Positions 1-5,763 of a stretch of 6,898 nucleotides of DNA are shown here, piece by piece. A program made the position numbers and the translations under genes. The number at the start of each line of letters is the position of its first letter. The stretch's first letter is position 1. The stretch is from Neisseriaceae bacterium (GTDB lineage: Bacteria; Pseudomonadota; Gammaproteobacteria; Burkholderiales; Neisseriaceae): assembly GCA_017989485.1 (NCBI GenBank), contig JAGNPU010000094.1, forward strand, positions 1-6,898, written 5' to 3'. The notes beneath the pieces are model-generated. The model had not been told where the DNA came from. It worked only from the letters and a program-made list of their open reading frames with translations, and did not search any database.

Positions 1-540
1 CTGATAGGCTTTGCGGCAGGCGGGCAATGAAAAAATGGCCGCGACCATGCTGAACCAGATCAGGGTCTCAATGGCCACGAGGGCAAACACGCTCCAGCGG
101 GCACCGGCCGACATGTCGTCGCCGACAAACAGGGAAAACACGCTGCCAAAATAAATAATGGCCTTGGGGTTGGCGAGGTTGGTCAACAAGCCCTTCATAA
201 AGAGGTGCTTGCTTTGGTTAAACGGCAGTTCGGTGGGCAGATTGGCCAGGCTGTGGTTTTTGGCCGATTTCAGCAGCTGATAGCCCAAATAACTAAGGTA
301 GGCGCCCCCGGCAATCATGATGGCCTGATGCAGCCAGGCCATTTTTTGTAGAATCAGGTGTAGGCCTAAGAGGGCCACGCCGGACCAGACCACCACGCCG
401 AGGCAAATGCCCAGTACCGCCTTCATGCCGTCTTTGCGGCTGCGGCTGGCGGCCACCTGCGACACGAAAAAGAAATCTGGGCCGGGGGACATCAGGGCAA
501 TAAAGTGGATGACGGCGACGGTGCTTAATAGGGCAAACAT
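1..540 (-). CDS. rhtC: RhtC-like threonine/homoserine exporter, LysE/RhtB family (partial, 3' end beyond window)
   Basis: An open frame runs on the minus strand from ATG at 540-538 to the left edge without a stop. It gives 180 residues, so roughly the last 25 of the usual ~206 are missing. The N-terminus has the LysE/RhtB signature MSPGPDFFF (residues 17-25) after a first membrane helix. It is followed by a basic loop (ASRSRKDG, 31-38), two more hydrophobic helices (about 41-63 and 70-92), a polar stretch (93-111), and the family motif GLLTNLANPKA (117-127) entering a hydrophobic segment. The text is very close to E. coli RhtC, including MAWLH and KAIIYFGSVFS. Known role of the family: inner-membrane, proton-driven efflux of threonine and related amino acids. 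A moderate SD-like AAGAGA lies 8 bases before the start. It diverges from hpaR and is probably not part of the catabolic pathway. The substrate is inferred from similarity only. Confidence 0.9.
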   Translation of the reverse strand, partial: MFALLSTVAVIHFIALMSPGPDFFFVSQVAASRSRKDGMKAVLGICLGVVVWSGVALLGLHLILQKMAWLHQAIMIAGGAYLSYLGYQLLKSAKNHSLANLPTELPFNQSKHLFMKGLLTNLANPKAIIYFGSVFSLFVGDDMSAGARWSVFALVAIETLIWFSMVAAIFSLPACRKAYQ

Positions 541-728
541 AATGGGTGTCTCTTGAAAGGGTGGCGGTGGTATGGAAGGCAAAGCATAGCAATAAATAAA
601 ACAGCGCACAATTGGTGGGCCCGTTTATTTTGGCCCCTGGTTCGACGCTAAAGTGTGGGCTTTGGGGAAAAGCCTGAAGGGATTGTGGCTTAAAGTGGAA
701 AAAAAGCGTGAAAAGGTTGGCTTGACCT

Positions 729-745
729 AGTAATATGTTAGCAAT
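729..745. promoter_or_regulatory. HpaR-operator-like site upstream of hpaR
   Basis: The 15-mer TAATATGTTAGCAAT at 731-745 matches TCATATGTTAGTAAT at 1394-1408, in the promoter of hpaG1, at 13 of 15 positions. The overlapping 14-mer at 729-742 matches the palindrome ACTAATATATTAGT at 1418-1431 at 11 of 14 positions. Both are seen directly in the sequence. MarR-family repressors bind such AT-rich near-palindromes and often regulate their own gene, so autoregulation of hpaR is the natural inference. The site is about 160 bases from the hpaR start. It could instead act on rhtC or have no role. Confidence 0.45.
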
Positions 746-756
746 TACCGTGTTTA

Positions 757-786
757 TTAATAATAGACAGTGTTTTGTTTTATAAA
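757..786 (+). promoter_or_regulatory. Possible hpaR promoter (weak)
   Basis: TTAATA (757-762) is followed after 18 bases by TATAAA (781-786), matching the sigma-70 -35 and -10 consensus at 4/6 and 5/6. If used, transcription would begin near 793 and leave a leader of about 108 nucleotides before hpaR. The block is so AT-rich that chance matches are likely. TTGACC at 722-727 is a better -35 but has no good -10 at a suitable distance. I found no convincing promoter closer to the hpaR start. Confidence 0.25.
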
Positions 787-900
787 TATTATTTAAATGA
801 GAACGGATTAAGTGGGCGAACATGCTGGTGGTTGGCAGCAAGGGAGCGCTTGTCATCGTTTGATTATTTAAATTGCTATCTTAAGAGTGCTTACTACTGA

Positions 901-1326
901 ATGAAACCCCAAAATCGTAATATCCCCCTGCTGCTGTTGCGTGCCCGTGAGGCGATGATGGTGTATTTCCGTCCGGCCCTAAGCCGGCGGCAGCTGACAG
1001 AACAGCAGTGGCGCATTTTAAGGGCGCTGTATGAAGAAAAACAGTTAGAGCCACGAGAGCTGTGTCAGCAGTGTTGTATTTTAAGCCCCAGCATGGCCGG
1101 CATTTTAAAACGCATGGAAGAATTAAATTTGGTGGTCAAAGTGCCTTCCGATTTTGACAAGCGCCGCGTGATGGTGACCCTGGCCGCGGGCGTGGACGAC
1201 ATGGTGGCCGAGATTTTAAAAGAAAATCGATTGGCCTATGACCTGTTGGCCAAAAAGGTGGGCGAGCAGGAAATCAAGGATTTAATGGCCCAGCTGGACA
1301 ACGTGCTCAAGCATTTAGAACAGTAA
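901..1326 (+). CDS. hpaR: HpaR, MarR-family repressor of homoprotocatechuate catabolism
   Basis: The product is a 141-residue MarR-type winged helix-turn-helix protein. It aligns by eye with E. coli HpaR from the N-terminus: LLRAREAMMVYFRP (12-25) matches the E. coli LLQAREAAMSYFRP, then LTEQQWRILR (32-41). The recognition helix covers about 61-72 (LSPSMAGILKRM), and the wing carries the usual basic turn DFDKRRV (84-90). The C-terminal helices (about 98-140) should complete the dimer interface. Known role of the family: it represses the hpa operon, and aromatic pathway substrates relieve the repression. The gene lies just upstream of the operon it should control, in the same direction, with its own terminator. 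The start ATG is preceded only by a poor SD (AAGAG at 884-888, 12 bases away), but the N-terminal match supports it and no better start exists. Confidence 0.93.
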   Translation: MKPQNRNIPLLLLRAREAMMVYFRPALSRRQLTEQQWRILRALYEEKQLEPRELCQQCCILSPSMAGILKRMEELNLVVKVPSDFDKRRVMVTLAAGVDDMVAEILKENRLAYDLLAKKVGEQEIKDLMAQLDNVLKHLEQ

Positions 1327-1339
1327 AGCCCATCAGCCC

Positions 1340-1370
1340 AAAAAAGCCATCCTCGCGGGTGGTTTTTTTT
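1340..1370 (+). terminator. Rho-independent terminator after hpaR
   Basis: A 7-bp stem pairs GCCATCC (1346-1352) with GGGTGGT (1357-1363), including two G-T wobbles, around a TCGC loop. It is flanked by an A tract (1340-1345) and followed by a run of eight T (1363-1370). The hairpin starts 19 bases after the hpaR stop codon. It should separate hpaR transcription from the operon promoter that begins only 11 bases later. Confidence 0.8.
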
Positions 1371-1380
1371 GTGATTGGGT

Positions 1381-1410
1381 TTGACAATAATACTCATATG
1401 TTAGTAATAT
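1381..1410 (+). promoter_or_regulatory. Sigma-70-type promoter of the hpaG1-hpaI operon
   Basis: A perfect -35 box TTGACA (1381-1386) is followed after 18 bases by TAATAT (1405-1410), a 4/6 match to the -10 box. Transcription would start near 1417, leaving a leader of about 68 nucleotides before hpaG1. The spacer and the start region are both covered by operator-like sequences, as expected for a repressor-controlled catabolic promoter. The exact -10 is uncertain because the region is AT-rich. Confidence 0.65.
1392..1408. promoter_or_regulatory. Putative HpaR operator O1, within the promoter spacer
   Basis: ACTCATATGTTAGT (1392-1405) matches the downstream palindrome ACTAATATATTAGT at 12 of 14 positions. 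The wider 1394-1408 block recurs upstream of hpaR. The site lies between the -35 and -10 boxes and runs into the -10, so a bound repressor would block RNA polymerase. Its centre is 26 bp from that of the next site, about two and a half helical turns. Assignment to HpaR is inferred from gene context. Confidence 0.6.
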
Positions 1411-1413
1411 CGT

Positions 1414-1435
1414 CTTAACTAATATATTAGTGAAG
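1414..1435. promoter_or_regulatory. Putative HpaR operator O2, palindrome at the transcription start
   Basis: The core ACTAATATATTAGT (1418-1431) is a perfect 14-bp palindrome. With its flanks it forms a 22-bp inverted repeat having a single mismatched pair (1417/1432). It sits just downstream of the -10 box, over the expected transcription start. This is the most symmetric AT-rich element in the window and the best candidate for the main HpaR site. Confidence 0.65.
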
Positions 1436-1472
1436 TGTTGCTCGGCGATTGGGCAACATCAAGTACACAAAC

Positions 1473-1477
1473 GGAGA
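1473..1477 (+). promoter_or_regulatory. Ribosome binding site fixing the hpaG1 start
   Basis: GGAGA ends 7 bases before the ATG at 1485, which is ideal spacing. A longer in-frame reading from TTG at 1449 would place this SD inside the coding region and add 12 residues with no counterpart in HpaG N-terminal halves, so the ATG at 1485 is preferred. Confidence 0.75.
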
Positions 1478-1484
1478 ATTCAAG

Positions 1485-2132
1485 ATGTCTACACTAGATT
1501 TGTCTCAGGCCACCGTGTTTGGGGTGGCGCTCAACCACACCAGCGTCATGGCCGAGCATGCAGCCGCCTTTGTTGACGCCCCTTACAAGGCCTTGCCGAC
1601 CAAGCCGGTGCTGTTCATTAAAACCCCCAATACCTACAACCTCAGTGGCAAAGTGCCCTTTCCTACGGGTGAGCGGCTGCAGGCCGGTGTGTGTCTTGGC
1701 GTGGTGTTGGCCAAAGACGCCAGCCGCGTGGCGGCTGCAGACGCCCTGAGCCATGTGGCCGGGGTGGTGGTGGCAAACGAATACAGCCTGCCTGAAGACA
1801 GTTTTTATCGCCCTGCGATTAAGGCCAAATGCCGTGACGGTTTTTTGAGCATTAATCCGACCATTGTGCCCTTAAGCGCGCTGAGCGACGTCAACGGCTT
1901 GGCCATGAGCGTCGCCGCCAATGGCGTGGTGCAGCAGCAGGGCAATACGGCCGACTGGGTGCGTGACCTGCCGACATTGATTGAGACCATTACCGAATTC
2001 ATGACCTTACACGCCGGCGACGTGTTGTTGACCGGGACGCCAGCGGGCCGTTTTGACCTGGCCGTCGGCGATGAAGTGACCGTGAGCATCGCCGAAGTGG
2101 GCGAATTAACCGACACCGTTGTGGCCGAATAA
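1485..2132 (+). CDS. hpaG1: HpaG1, N-terminal-half homologue of the HpaG decarboxylase/isomerase
   Basis: The 215-residue protein has the fumarylacetoacetate hydrolase fold and corresponds to the N-terminal half of E. coli HpaG (HpcE). Clear matches are VFGVALNH (11-18), PSLP-like EYSLPEDSFYRPAIKAKCRDGF (split here as EYSLPEDSFYRP, 99-110, and AIKAKCRDGF, 111-120), and LLTGTPAGR (181-189). With HpaG2 it should convert 5-oxopent-3-ene-1,2,5-tricarboxylate, by decarboxylation and then isomerisation, to 2-oxohept-ene-1,7-dioate in the cytoplasm. The metal-binding E-x-E of the family is absent: the aligned residues are Gly68 and Cys70, and the third acidic ligand is Glu99 in place of Asp. The E. 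coli N-terminal half, as recalled, also lacks the E-x-E. It is first in the operon and 11 bases from hpaG2. Which of the two reactions it performs, or whether it mainly supports HpaG2, cannot be told from sequence. Confidence 0.88.
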   Translation: MSTLDLSQATVFGVALNHTSVMAEHAAAFVDAPYKALPTKPVLFIKTPNTYNLSGKVPFPTGERLQAGVCLGVVLAKDASRVAAADALSHVAGVVVANEYSLPEDSFYRPAIKAKCRDGFLSINPTIVPLSALSDVNGLAMSVAANGVVQQQGNTADWVRDLPTLIETITEFMTLHAGDVLLTGTPAGRFDLAVGDEVTVSIAEVGELTDTVVAE

Positions 2133-2143
2133 GGGAAAATATT

Positions 2144-2905
2144 GTGAAAAAAGCCAAGATACAGTATCAAAATCAAACCTTTGACGTCAGCGTCAACAAC
2201 GACCTGTCGGTCAATCTGCCGGATGGCACCGTGGTGGGGGAAACCGAGGTGACCTGGTTGCCACCGGCGACGGGGACGATGTTTGCCCTAGGCCTAAACT
2301 ATGCCGATCATGCCAGCGAATTGGCCTTTGCCCCGCCGACGGAGCCGTTGGTGTTCATTAAGTCTAAGGGCACATACGTGGGCCATCGAGGCCACAGCTG
2401 GCGGCCGAACAACATCGCCTACATGCACTATGAGTGCGAGCTGGCCGCCGTGATTGGCAAAACGGCGAAAAACGTTAAGGCCGCCGACGCCTGGGACTAT
2501 GTTGAAGGCTTTACTTTGTGCAATGACTACGCCATTCGGGATTACCTAGAAAACTATTACCGGCCTAATTTGCGGGTGAAAAATCGTGATGCCATGACGC
2601 CCATCGGCCCCTACATCATCGATCTGGCCGATGTGGTCGACCCGATGAATCTGAGTTTGAAAACCTGGGTCAACGGCGAACTGCGCCAAGAGGGCAACAC
2701 CAAGGACATGATTTTTGACGTGCCGTTTTTGATTGAATACTTGTCCAGCTTCATGACCTTGCAGCCAGGCGACATGATTGCCACCGGCTGCCCTAAAGGG
2801 ACTTCCGACGTCAAAGCGGGCGACACCGTGGTGATTGAAATCGATCAAGTGGGCTCATTAACCAACTATATGTTGACCGAAGAGGCATTTTTTGCCGCCC
2901 GCTAA
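2144..2905 (+). CDS. hpaG2: HpaG2, C-terminal-half homologue of HpaG (OPET decarboxylase / HHDD isomerase)
   Basis: The 253-residue FAH-family protein matches the C-terminal half of E. coli HpaG. Matches include GTMFALGLNYADHASEL (44-60), RPNNIAYMHYE (87-97), CNDYAIRDYLENYYRPNLRV (126-145) and the family's C-terminal GDMIATG (209-215). The predicted divalent-metal ligands are all present: Glu97 and Glu99 of H-Y-E-C-E, and Asp128 of CNDY. It is therefore the likely catalytic metal-bearing partner of HpaG1. The first ~43 residues correspond to the linker region of the fused enzyme. The start is GTG, with SD AAGGGA (2131-2136) 7 bases upstream; this SD overlaps the last two bases of the hpaG1 stop codon, suggesting coupled translation. 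One variation from the usual motif is Cys216 where E. coli has Thr (ATGTPKG). Confidence 0.92.
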   Translation: MKKAKIQYQNQTFDVSVNNDLSVNLPDGTVVGETEVTWLPPATGTMFALGLNYADHASELAFAPPTEPLVFIKSKGTYVGHRGHSWRPNNIAYMHYECELAAVIGKTAKNVKAADAWDYVEGFTLCNDYAIRDYLENYYRPNLRVKNRDAMTPIGPYIIDLADVVDPMNLSLKTWVNGELRQEGNTKDMIFDVPFLIEYLSSFMTLQPGDMIATGCPKGTSDVKAGDTVVIEIDQVGSLTNYMLTEEAFFAAR

Positions 2906-2937
2906 GGGCCGCCAGATCACACTTAAGGAGTAGAGAA

Positions 2938-4398
2938 ATGATTAAACATTGGATTAACGGTAAAGAAGTGGCCAGCGAAGAGACCTTCGACAACATCAAC
3001 CCGGCCACCATGGAAAAAATGGGCGAAGTCGCCAGCGGCGGCCAAAAAGAGGTCGACATGGCCGTGGCCGCAGCCAAGGCCGCGTTTCCTAAGTGGTCGA
3101 AAACCCCGGCCAAAGAGCGCGCCAAAATCATGCGCCAGTTTGGCGACTTAATTGACCAAAACGTGGAACACATTGCCCAGCTGGAAACCTTAGACACCGG
3201 TTTGCCCATCCATCAAACCCGCAACGTCTTGATTCCGCGCGCCTCGCACAACTTTAACTTTTTTGCCGAAGTGTGCACCCGCATGAACGGCCATACCTAT
3301 CCGGTCGACGACCAAATGTTGAACTACACCATGCATCAGCCCGTCGGCGTGTGTGGCCTGGTGTCGCCTTGGAACGTGCCGTTCATGACGGCCACCTGGA
3401 AAACCGCACCGTGCTTGGCCTTGGGCAATACCGCCGTTTTGAAAATGTCGGAGCTGTCGCCGTTGACGGCCAATGAGTTGGGCCGTTTGGCCCTAGAGGC
3501 CGGCGTGCCTGAAGGCGTGTTTAACGTGGTTCAGGGCCTAGGCCGCAGCGCCGGTGATGCCCTGGTGCGTCACCCCGACGTCGGTGCGGTGTCGTTTACC
3601 GGCGGCACCGCCACCGGGCGACAAATCATGGCGAATGCCGGCATCAAAAAATACTCGATGGAATTGGGGGGCAAATCACCGGTGCTGGTGTTTGACGACG
3701 CCGACTGGCAGCGTGCCCTAGACGCCTCGCTGTTCACCATTTTCTCGCTCAATGGCGAACGCTGTACCGCCGGCTCGCGTATTTTTATTCAAGAAAGCAT
3801 TTACGACCAGTTTGTCGAAGAGTTTGCCGCCCGCGCCAGACGCATTGTGGTGGGCGACCCACAAGACTTCAATACTCAGGTTGGCGCCATGATTACCCGT
3901 CAGCATTACGACAAGGTGACCGGCTACATCCAGATTGGCATCGATGAAGGCGCACGCCTTTTGGCGGGCGGCCTCGAGCGGCCAGCGGGCTTGCCGGCCC
4001 ATTTAAGCCAGGGTAATTTTATTCAACCCACGGTGTTTGCCGACGTGGACAACAGCATGCGCATTGCCCAAGAAGAAATCTTTGGGCCGGTGGTGTGCTT
4101 GATCAAATTTAAAGACGAAGCCGAAGCCGTGCGCTTGGCCAATGACATTGAATATGGTTTGGCTTCTTATGTGTGGACGTCAGACCTGACCCGCGCCCAC
4201 CGCGTGTCGTCGCAGATTCAGGCCGGCATGGTGTTTGTGAACTCACAAAACGTTCGTGATTTACGCCAGCCGTTTGGGGGCGTCAAGCAGTCTGGTACTG
4301 GCCGCGAAGGCGGGGAGTACAGCTTTGAGGTGTTCACCGAAATCAAAAACGTGTGCATCTCTATGGGCGAGCACCACATCCCCCGTTGGGGCGTGTAG
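2938..4398 (+). CDS. hpaE: HpaE, 5-carboxymethyl-2-hydroxymuconate semialdehyde dehydrogenase
   Basis: This is a full-length aldehyde dehydrogenase of 486 residues (E. coli HpaE has 488). It oxidises the ring-cleavage product 5-carboxymethyl-2-hydroxymuconate semialdehyde to the dicarboxylate with NAD+, in the cytoplasm. All key ALDH residues are visible: Asn146 in SPWNVPF, Lys169 in AVLKMSE, the nucleotide-binding FTGGTATG (220-227), general base Glu242 in MELGGKSP, catalytic Cys276 in NGERCTAGSR, and Glu380 in EEIFGP. HpaE-specific stretches such as DTGLPIHQT (86-94) and the C-terminal NVCISMGEHHIPRWGV (471-486) mark it out from other ALDHs. A strong SD AAGGAG (2925-2930) lies 7 bases before the ATG. 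The gap from hpaG2 is 32 bases. Confidence 0.97.
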   Translation: MIKHWINGKEVASEETFDNINPATMEKMGEVASGGQKEVDMAVAAAKAAFPKWSKTPAKERAKIMRQFGDLIDQNVEHIAQLETLDTGLPIHQTRNVLIPRASHNFNFFAEVCTRMNGHTYPVDDQMLNYTMHQPVGVCGLVSPWNVPFMTATWKTAPCLALGNTAVLKMSELSPLTANELGRLALEAGVPEGVFNVVQGLGRSAGDALVRHPDVGAVSFTGGTATGRQIMANAGIKKYSMELGGKSPVLVFDDADWQRALDASLFTIFSLNGERCTAGSRIFIQESIYDQFVEEFAARARRIVVGDPQDFNTQVGAMITRQHYDKVTGYIQIGIDEGARLLAGGLERPAGLPAHLSQGNFIQPTVFADVDNSMRIAQEEIFGPVVCLIKFKDEAEAVRLANDIEYGLASYVWTSDLTRAHRVSSQIQAGMVFVNSQNVRDLRQPFGGVKQSGTGREGGEYSFEVFTEIKNVCISMGEHHIPRWGV

Positions 4399-4399
4399 A

Positions 4400-4438
4400 C
4401 CCGCCCGTTTCGGGAGGCTGGTGCAAGGGGCACCGGCC
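4400..4438 (+). promoter_or_regulatory. Tandem hairpins in the hpaE-hpaD gap
   Basis: A small hairpin, CCCG (4404-4407) with CGGG (4411-4414), is followed by a strong one, GGCTGGTGC (4416-4424) with GCACCGGCC (4430-4438). The second has a 9-bp stem with one G-T wobble and a 5-base loop. No T run follows (the next bases are ACATAATAAAG), so this is not a standard terminator. It begins just after the hpaE stop. An RNA-stability or partial-attenuation role is inference. Confidence 0.55.
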
Positions 4439-4464
4439 ACATAATAAAGCTTAGGAGAAGTAAA

Positions 4465-5310
4465 ATGGGGCAAATTGCACTAGCAGCCAAAATCACCCAC
4501 GTACCGTCTATGTACCTGTCTGAAATGCCGGGCGAACACCATGGCTGTCGCCAGTCGGCCATCGACGGGCATAAGGAAATCGGCCGTCGCTGCCGCGAGC
4601 TGGGCGTCGACACCATCATCGTGTTTGACACCCACTGGTTGGTCAACAGCGGCTACCACATTAATTGCAATCATCACTTTGAAGGCGTGTACACCAGTAA
4701 TGAGTTGCCGCATTTTATTAAAGACATGAGCTACCAGTATCAGGGCAACCCAGCGCTGGGGCATTTAATCGCCGAAAAGGCCAGAGCCAAAGACGTGCGT
4801 GCCATGTCACATGAAATCGACACCCTGGCCATGGAATACGGCACCCTGGTGCCGATGCGTTACATGAATGAAGACCAGCACTTTAAAGTGATTTCTATTT
4901 CGGCTTTTTGTACCTCTCATGAGTTGGACGACAGCCGCAAGCTTGGCGAAGCCGTGGTCGAAGCGATTAAAGAGTACGACGGCACCGTGGCGATCTTGGC
5001 CAGTGGTTCTTTGTCGCACCGCTTTATTTGGGACCGCATTGCGTCCACCGGCATGAACAGCTACACCCGCGAATTTGACCGCCAGGTTGACCTGCGCGTG
5101 GTGGACATGTGGTTGGCCGGCCAGTGGCCAGAGTTTTGCGCCATGTTGCCCGATTACGCCGTTCATTGCTTTGGCGAAGGCATGATGCACGACACCGCCA
5201 TGCTGTTGGGCGTCGTGGGTTGGGATCAATACCGAGGCAAGGTGGAAATCCTCACCGACTTATTTGCCAGCTCGGGCACCGGCCAAATCAACGCCGTGTT
5301 CCCACTGTAA
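4465..5310 (+). CDS. hpaD: HpaD, homoprotocatechuate 2,3-dioxygenase (class III extradiol)
   Basis: The 281-residue product is the ring-cleaving enzyme of the pathway: 3,4-dihydroxyphenylacetate + O2 gives 5-carboxymethyl-2-hydroxymuconate semialdehyde. It belongs to the LigB/PCA dioxygenase superfamily of Fe(II) enzymes, not the vicinal-oxygen-chelate type of homoprotocatechuate dioxygenase found in Brevibacterium. It is near-identical over long stretches to E. coli HpaD (283 aa): AAKITHVPSMYLSE (7-20), VDTIIVFDTHWLVNS (48-62) and ASGSLSHRFIWD (179-190). Expected iron ligands are His12, His57 and Glu238 (in FGEGMMHD), and His185 in SLSHR is a likely catalytic residue. SD AGGAG (4453-4457) lies 7 bases before the ATG. 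It follows the hpaE hairpins after a 66-base gap, the longest in the operon. Confidence 0.97.
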   Translation: MGQIALAAKITHVPSMYLSEMPGEHHGCRQSAIDGHKEIGRRCRELGVDTIIVFDTHWLVNSGYHINCNHHFEGVYTSNELPHFIKDMSYQYQGNPALGHLIAEKARAKDVRAMSHEIDTLAMEYGTLVPMRYMNEDQHFKVISISAFCTSHELDDSRKLGEAVVEAIKEYDGTVAILASGSLSHRFIWDRIASTGMNSYTREFDRQVDLRVVDMWLAGQWPEFCAMLPDYAVHCFGEGMMHDTAMLLGVVGWDQYRGKVEILTDLFASSGTGQINAVFPL

Positions 5311-5325
5311 CCGTTCACCGTCATA

Positions 5326-5349
5326 CCCCTATGGGGCGGCCTAGGCCGC
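5326..5349 (+). promoter_or_regulatory. Tandem hairpins in the hpaD-hpaF gap
   Basis: CCCC (5326-5329) pairs with GGGG (5333-5336) around a 3-base loop, and a perfect 14-bp palindrome GCGGCCTAGGCCGC spans 5336-5349. GCCTA (5339-5343) can alternatively pair with TAGGC (5354-5358), right next to the hpaF ribosome binding site at 5361. No T tract follows. The alternative pairing might influence hpaF translation or transcript processing; that is inference. Confidence 0.45.
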
Positions 5350-5360
5350 TTCATAGGCTG

Positions 5361-5366
5361 AGGAGG
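5361..5366 (+). promoter_or_regulatory. Full-consensus SD of hpaF with short spacing
   Basis: AGGAGG ends only 4 bases before the ATG at 5371. The other strong SDs in this operon sit 6-7 bases away. The start itself is not in doubt, because the encoded Met-Pro is required by the enzyme family. Confidence 0.7.
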
Positions 5367-5370
5367 ATTT

Positions 5371-5763
5371 ATGCCCCATTTTACCGTTGAATATTCGGCC
5401 AATTTGGCCAAGGACATCGTATTCGATGATTTTTTTGCCCAAGTGCATGCGTGCTTAGGCAATAGCGGCGTGTTTCCCTTGGGCGGCATCCGTAGCCGCG
5501 CGATACGAATGGACGACTACCGCATTGCCGACAACCAGCATGACTACGCTTTTATTCACATTATTTTAAAGGTGGGCAGTGGCCGCGACTTAGACACGCG
5601 CAAGGCGGTGTGCGACACCCTGTTTGCGCTGATAGAGGCGTATTTTGCGCCATTACAGGCCCAGCGTTTACTGGCGATTTCGTTTGAGATGCAAGAAGTC
5701 CACCCCGTACTGACCTACAAAAAAAACAACATCCACGCTTTTTTAAATGCCAACGGGGGCTGA
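5371..5763 (+). CDS. hpaF: HpaF, 5-carboxymethyl-2-hydroxymuconate delta-isomerase
   Basis: The 130-residue protein belongs to the tautomerase superfamily (CHMI group). It isomerises 5-carboxymethyl-2-hydroxymuconate to 5-oxopent-3-ene-1,2,5-tricarboxylate, the substrate for the HpaG step. The N-terminus MPHFTVEYS shows the defining Pro directly after Met; once Met is removed, Pro1 is the catalytic base. Other family stretches are FPLGGIRSR (35-43, with active-site arginine candidate Arg41), QHDYAFIH (56-63), and LLAISFEMQEVHP (100-112). Length is close to E. coli HpaF (126 aa), with the difference in a few extra C-terminal residues (LNANGG). The fold is normally a homotrimer in the cytoplasm. 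It lies 60 bases after hpaD and 44 before hpaH. Confidence 0.95.
   Translation: MPHFTVEYSANLAKDIVFDDFFAQVHACLGNSGVFPLGGIRSRAIRMDDYRIADNQHDYAFIHIILKVGSGRDLDTRKAVCDTLFALIEAYFAPLQAQRLLAISFEMQEVHPVLTYKKNNIHAFLNANGG

Larger units (their letters stand above)
541..900. other. AT-rich divergent spacer between rhtC and hpaR
   Basis: These 360 bases separate the divergent starts of rhtC and hpaR. I see no credible protein gene here. A minus-strand reading frame crosses the spacer from 856 down to 293, but it overlaps the well-supported rhtC in another frame and resembles nothing. Positions about 721-800 are strongly AT-rich and contain an HpaR-operator-like site and possible promoter elements for either direction. 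A short inverted repeat (GGGCC at 617-621 with GGCCC at 632-636) could fold but has no T tract. The part nearest hpaR (about 790-900) would be its untranslated leader if the promoter lies in the AT-rich block. Confidence 0.6.

Noticed and set aside
617..636. GGGCC/GGCCC inverted repeat in the spacer as a terminator or operator
   Set aside because: It has a 5-bp stem with a 10-base loop and no T tract on either strand, and it does not resemble the HpaR-like sites.
293..856. A 187-codon minus-strand open frame across the rhtC start and spacer
   Set aside because: It overlaps the well-supported rhtC in another frame, half of it is AT-rich spacer, and the protein has low-complexity Arg/Pro/His text with no recognisable domain.
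1449..1484. TTG start giving hpaG1 twelve more residues
   Set aside because: The ATG at 1485 has a well-spaced GGAGA and begins where HpaG homology begins; the added residues would cover the SD itself.
2811..3209. Minus-strand open frame of 132 codons across hpaG2/hpaE
   Set aside because: It lies antisense to two clear catabolic genes and looks like the complement of their GC-biased codons. The same holds for the other antisense frames at 1805-2176, 4218-4646, 4807-5229 and 5561-5827.
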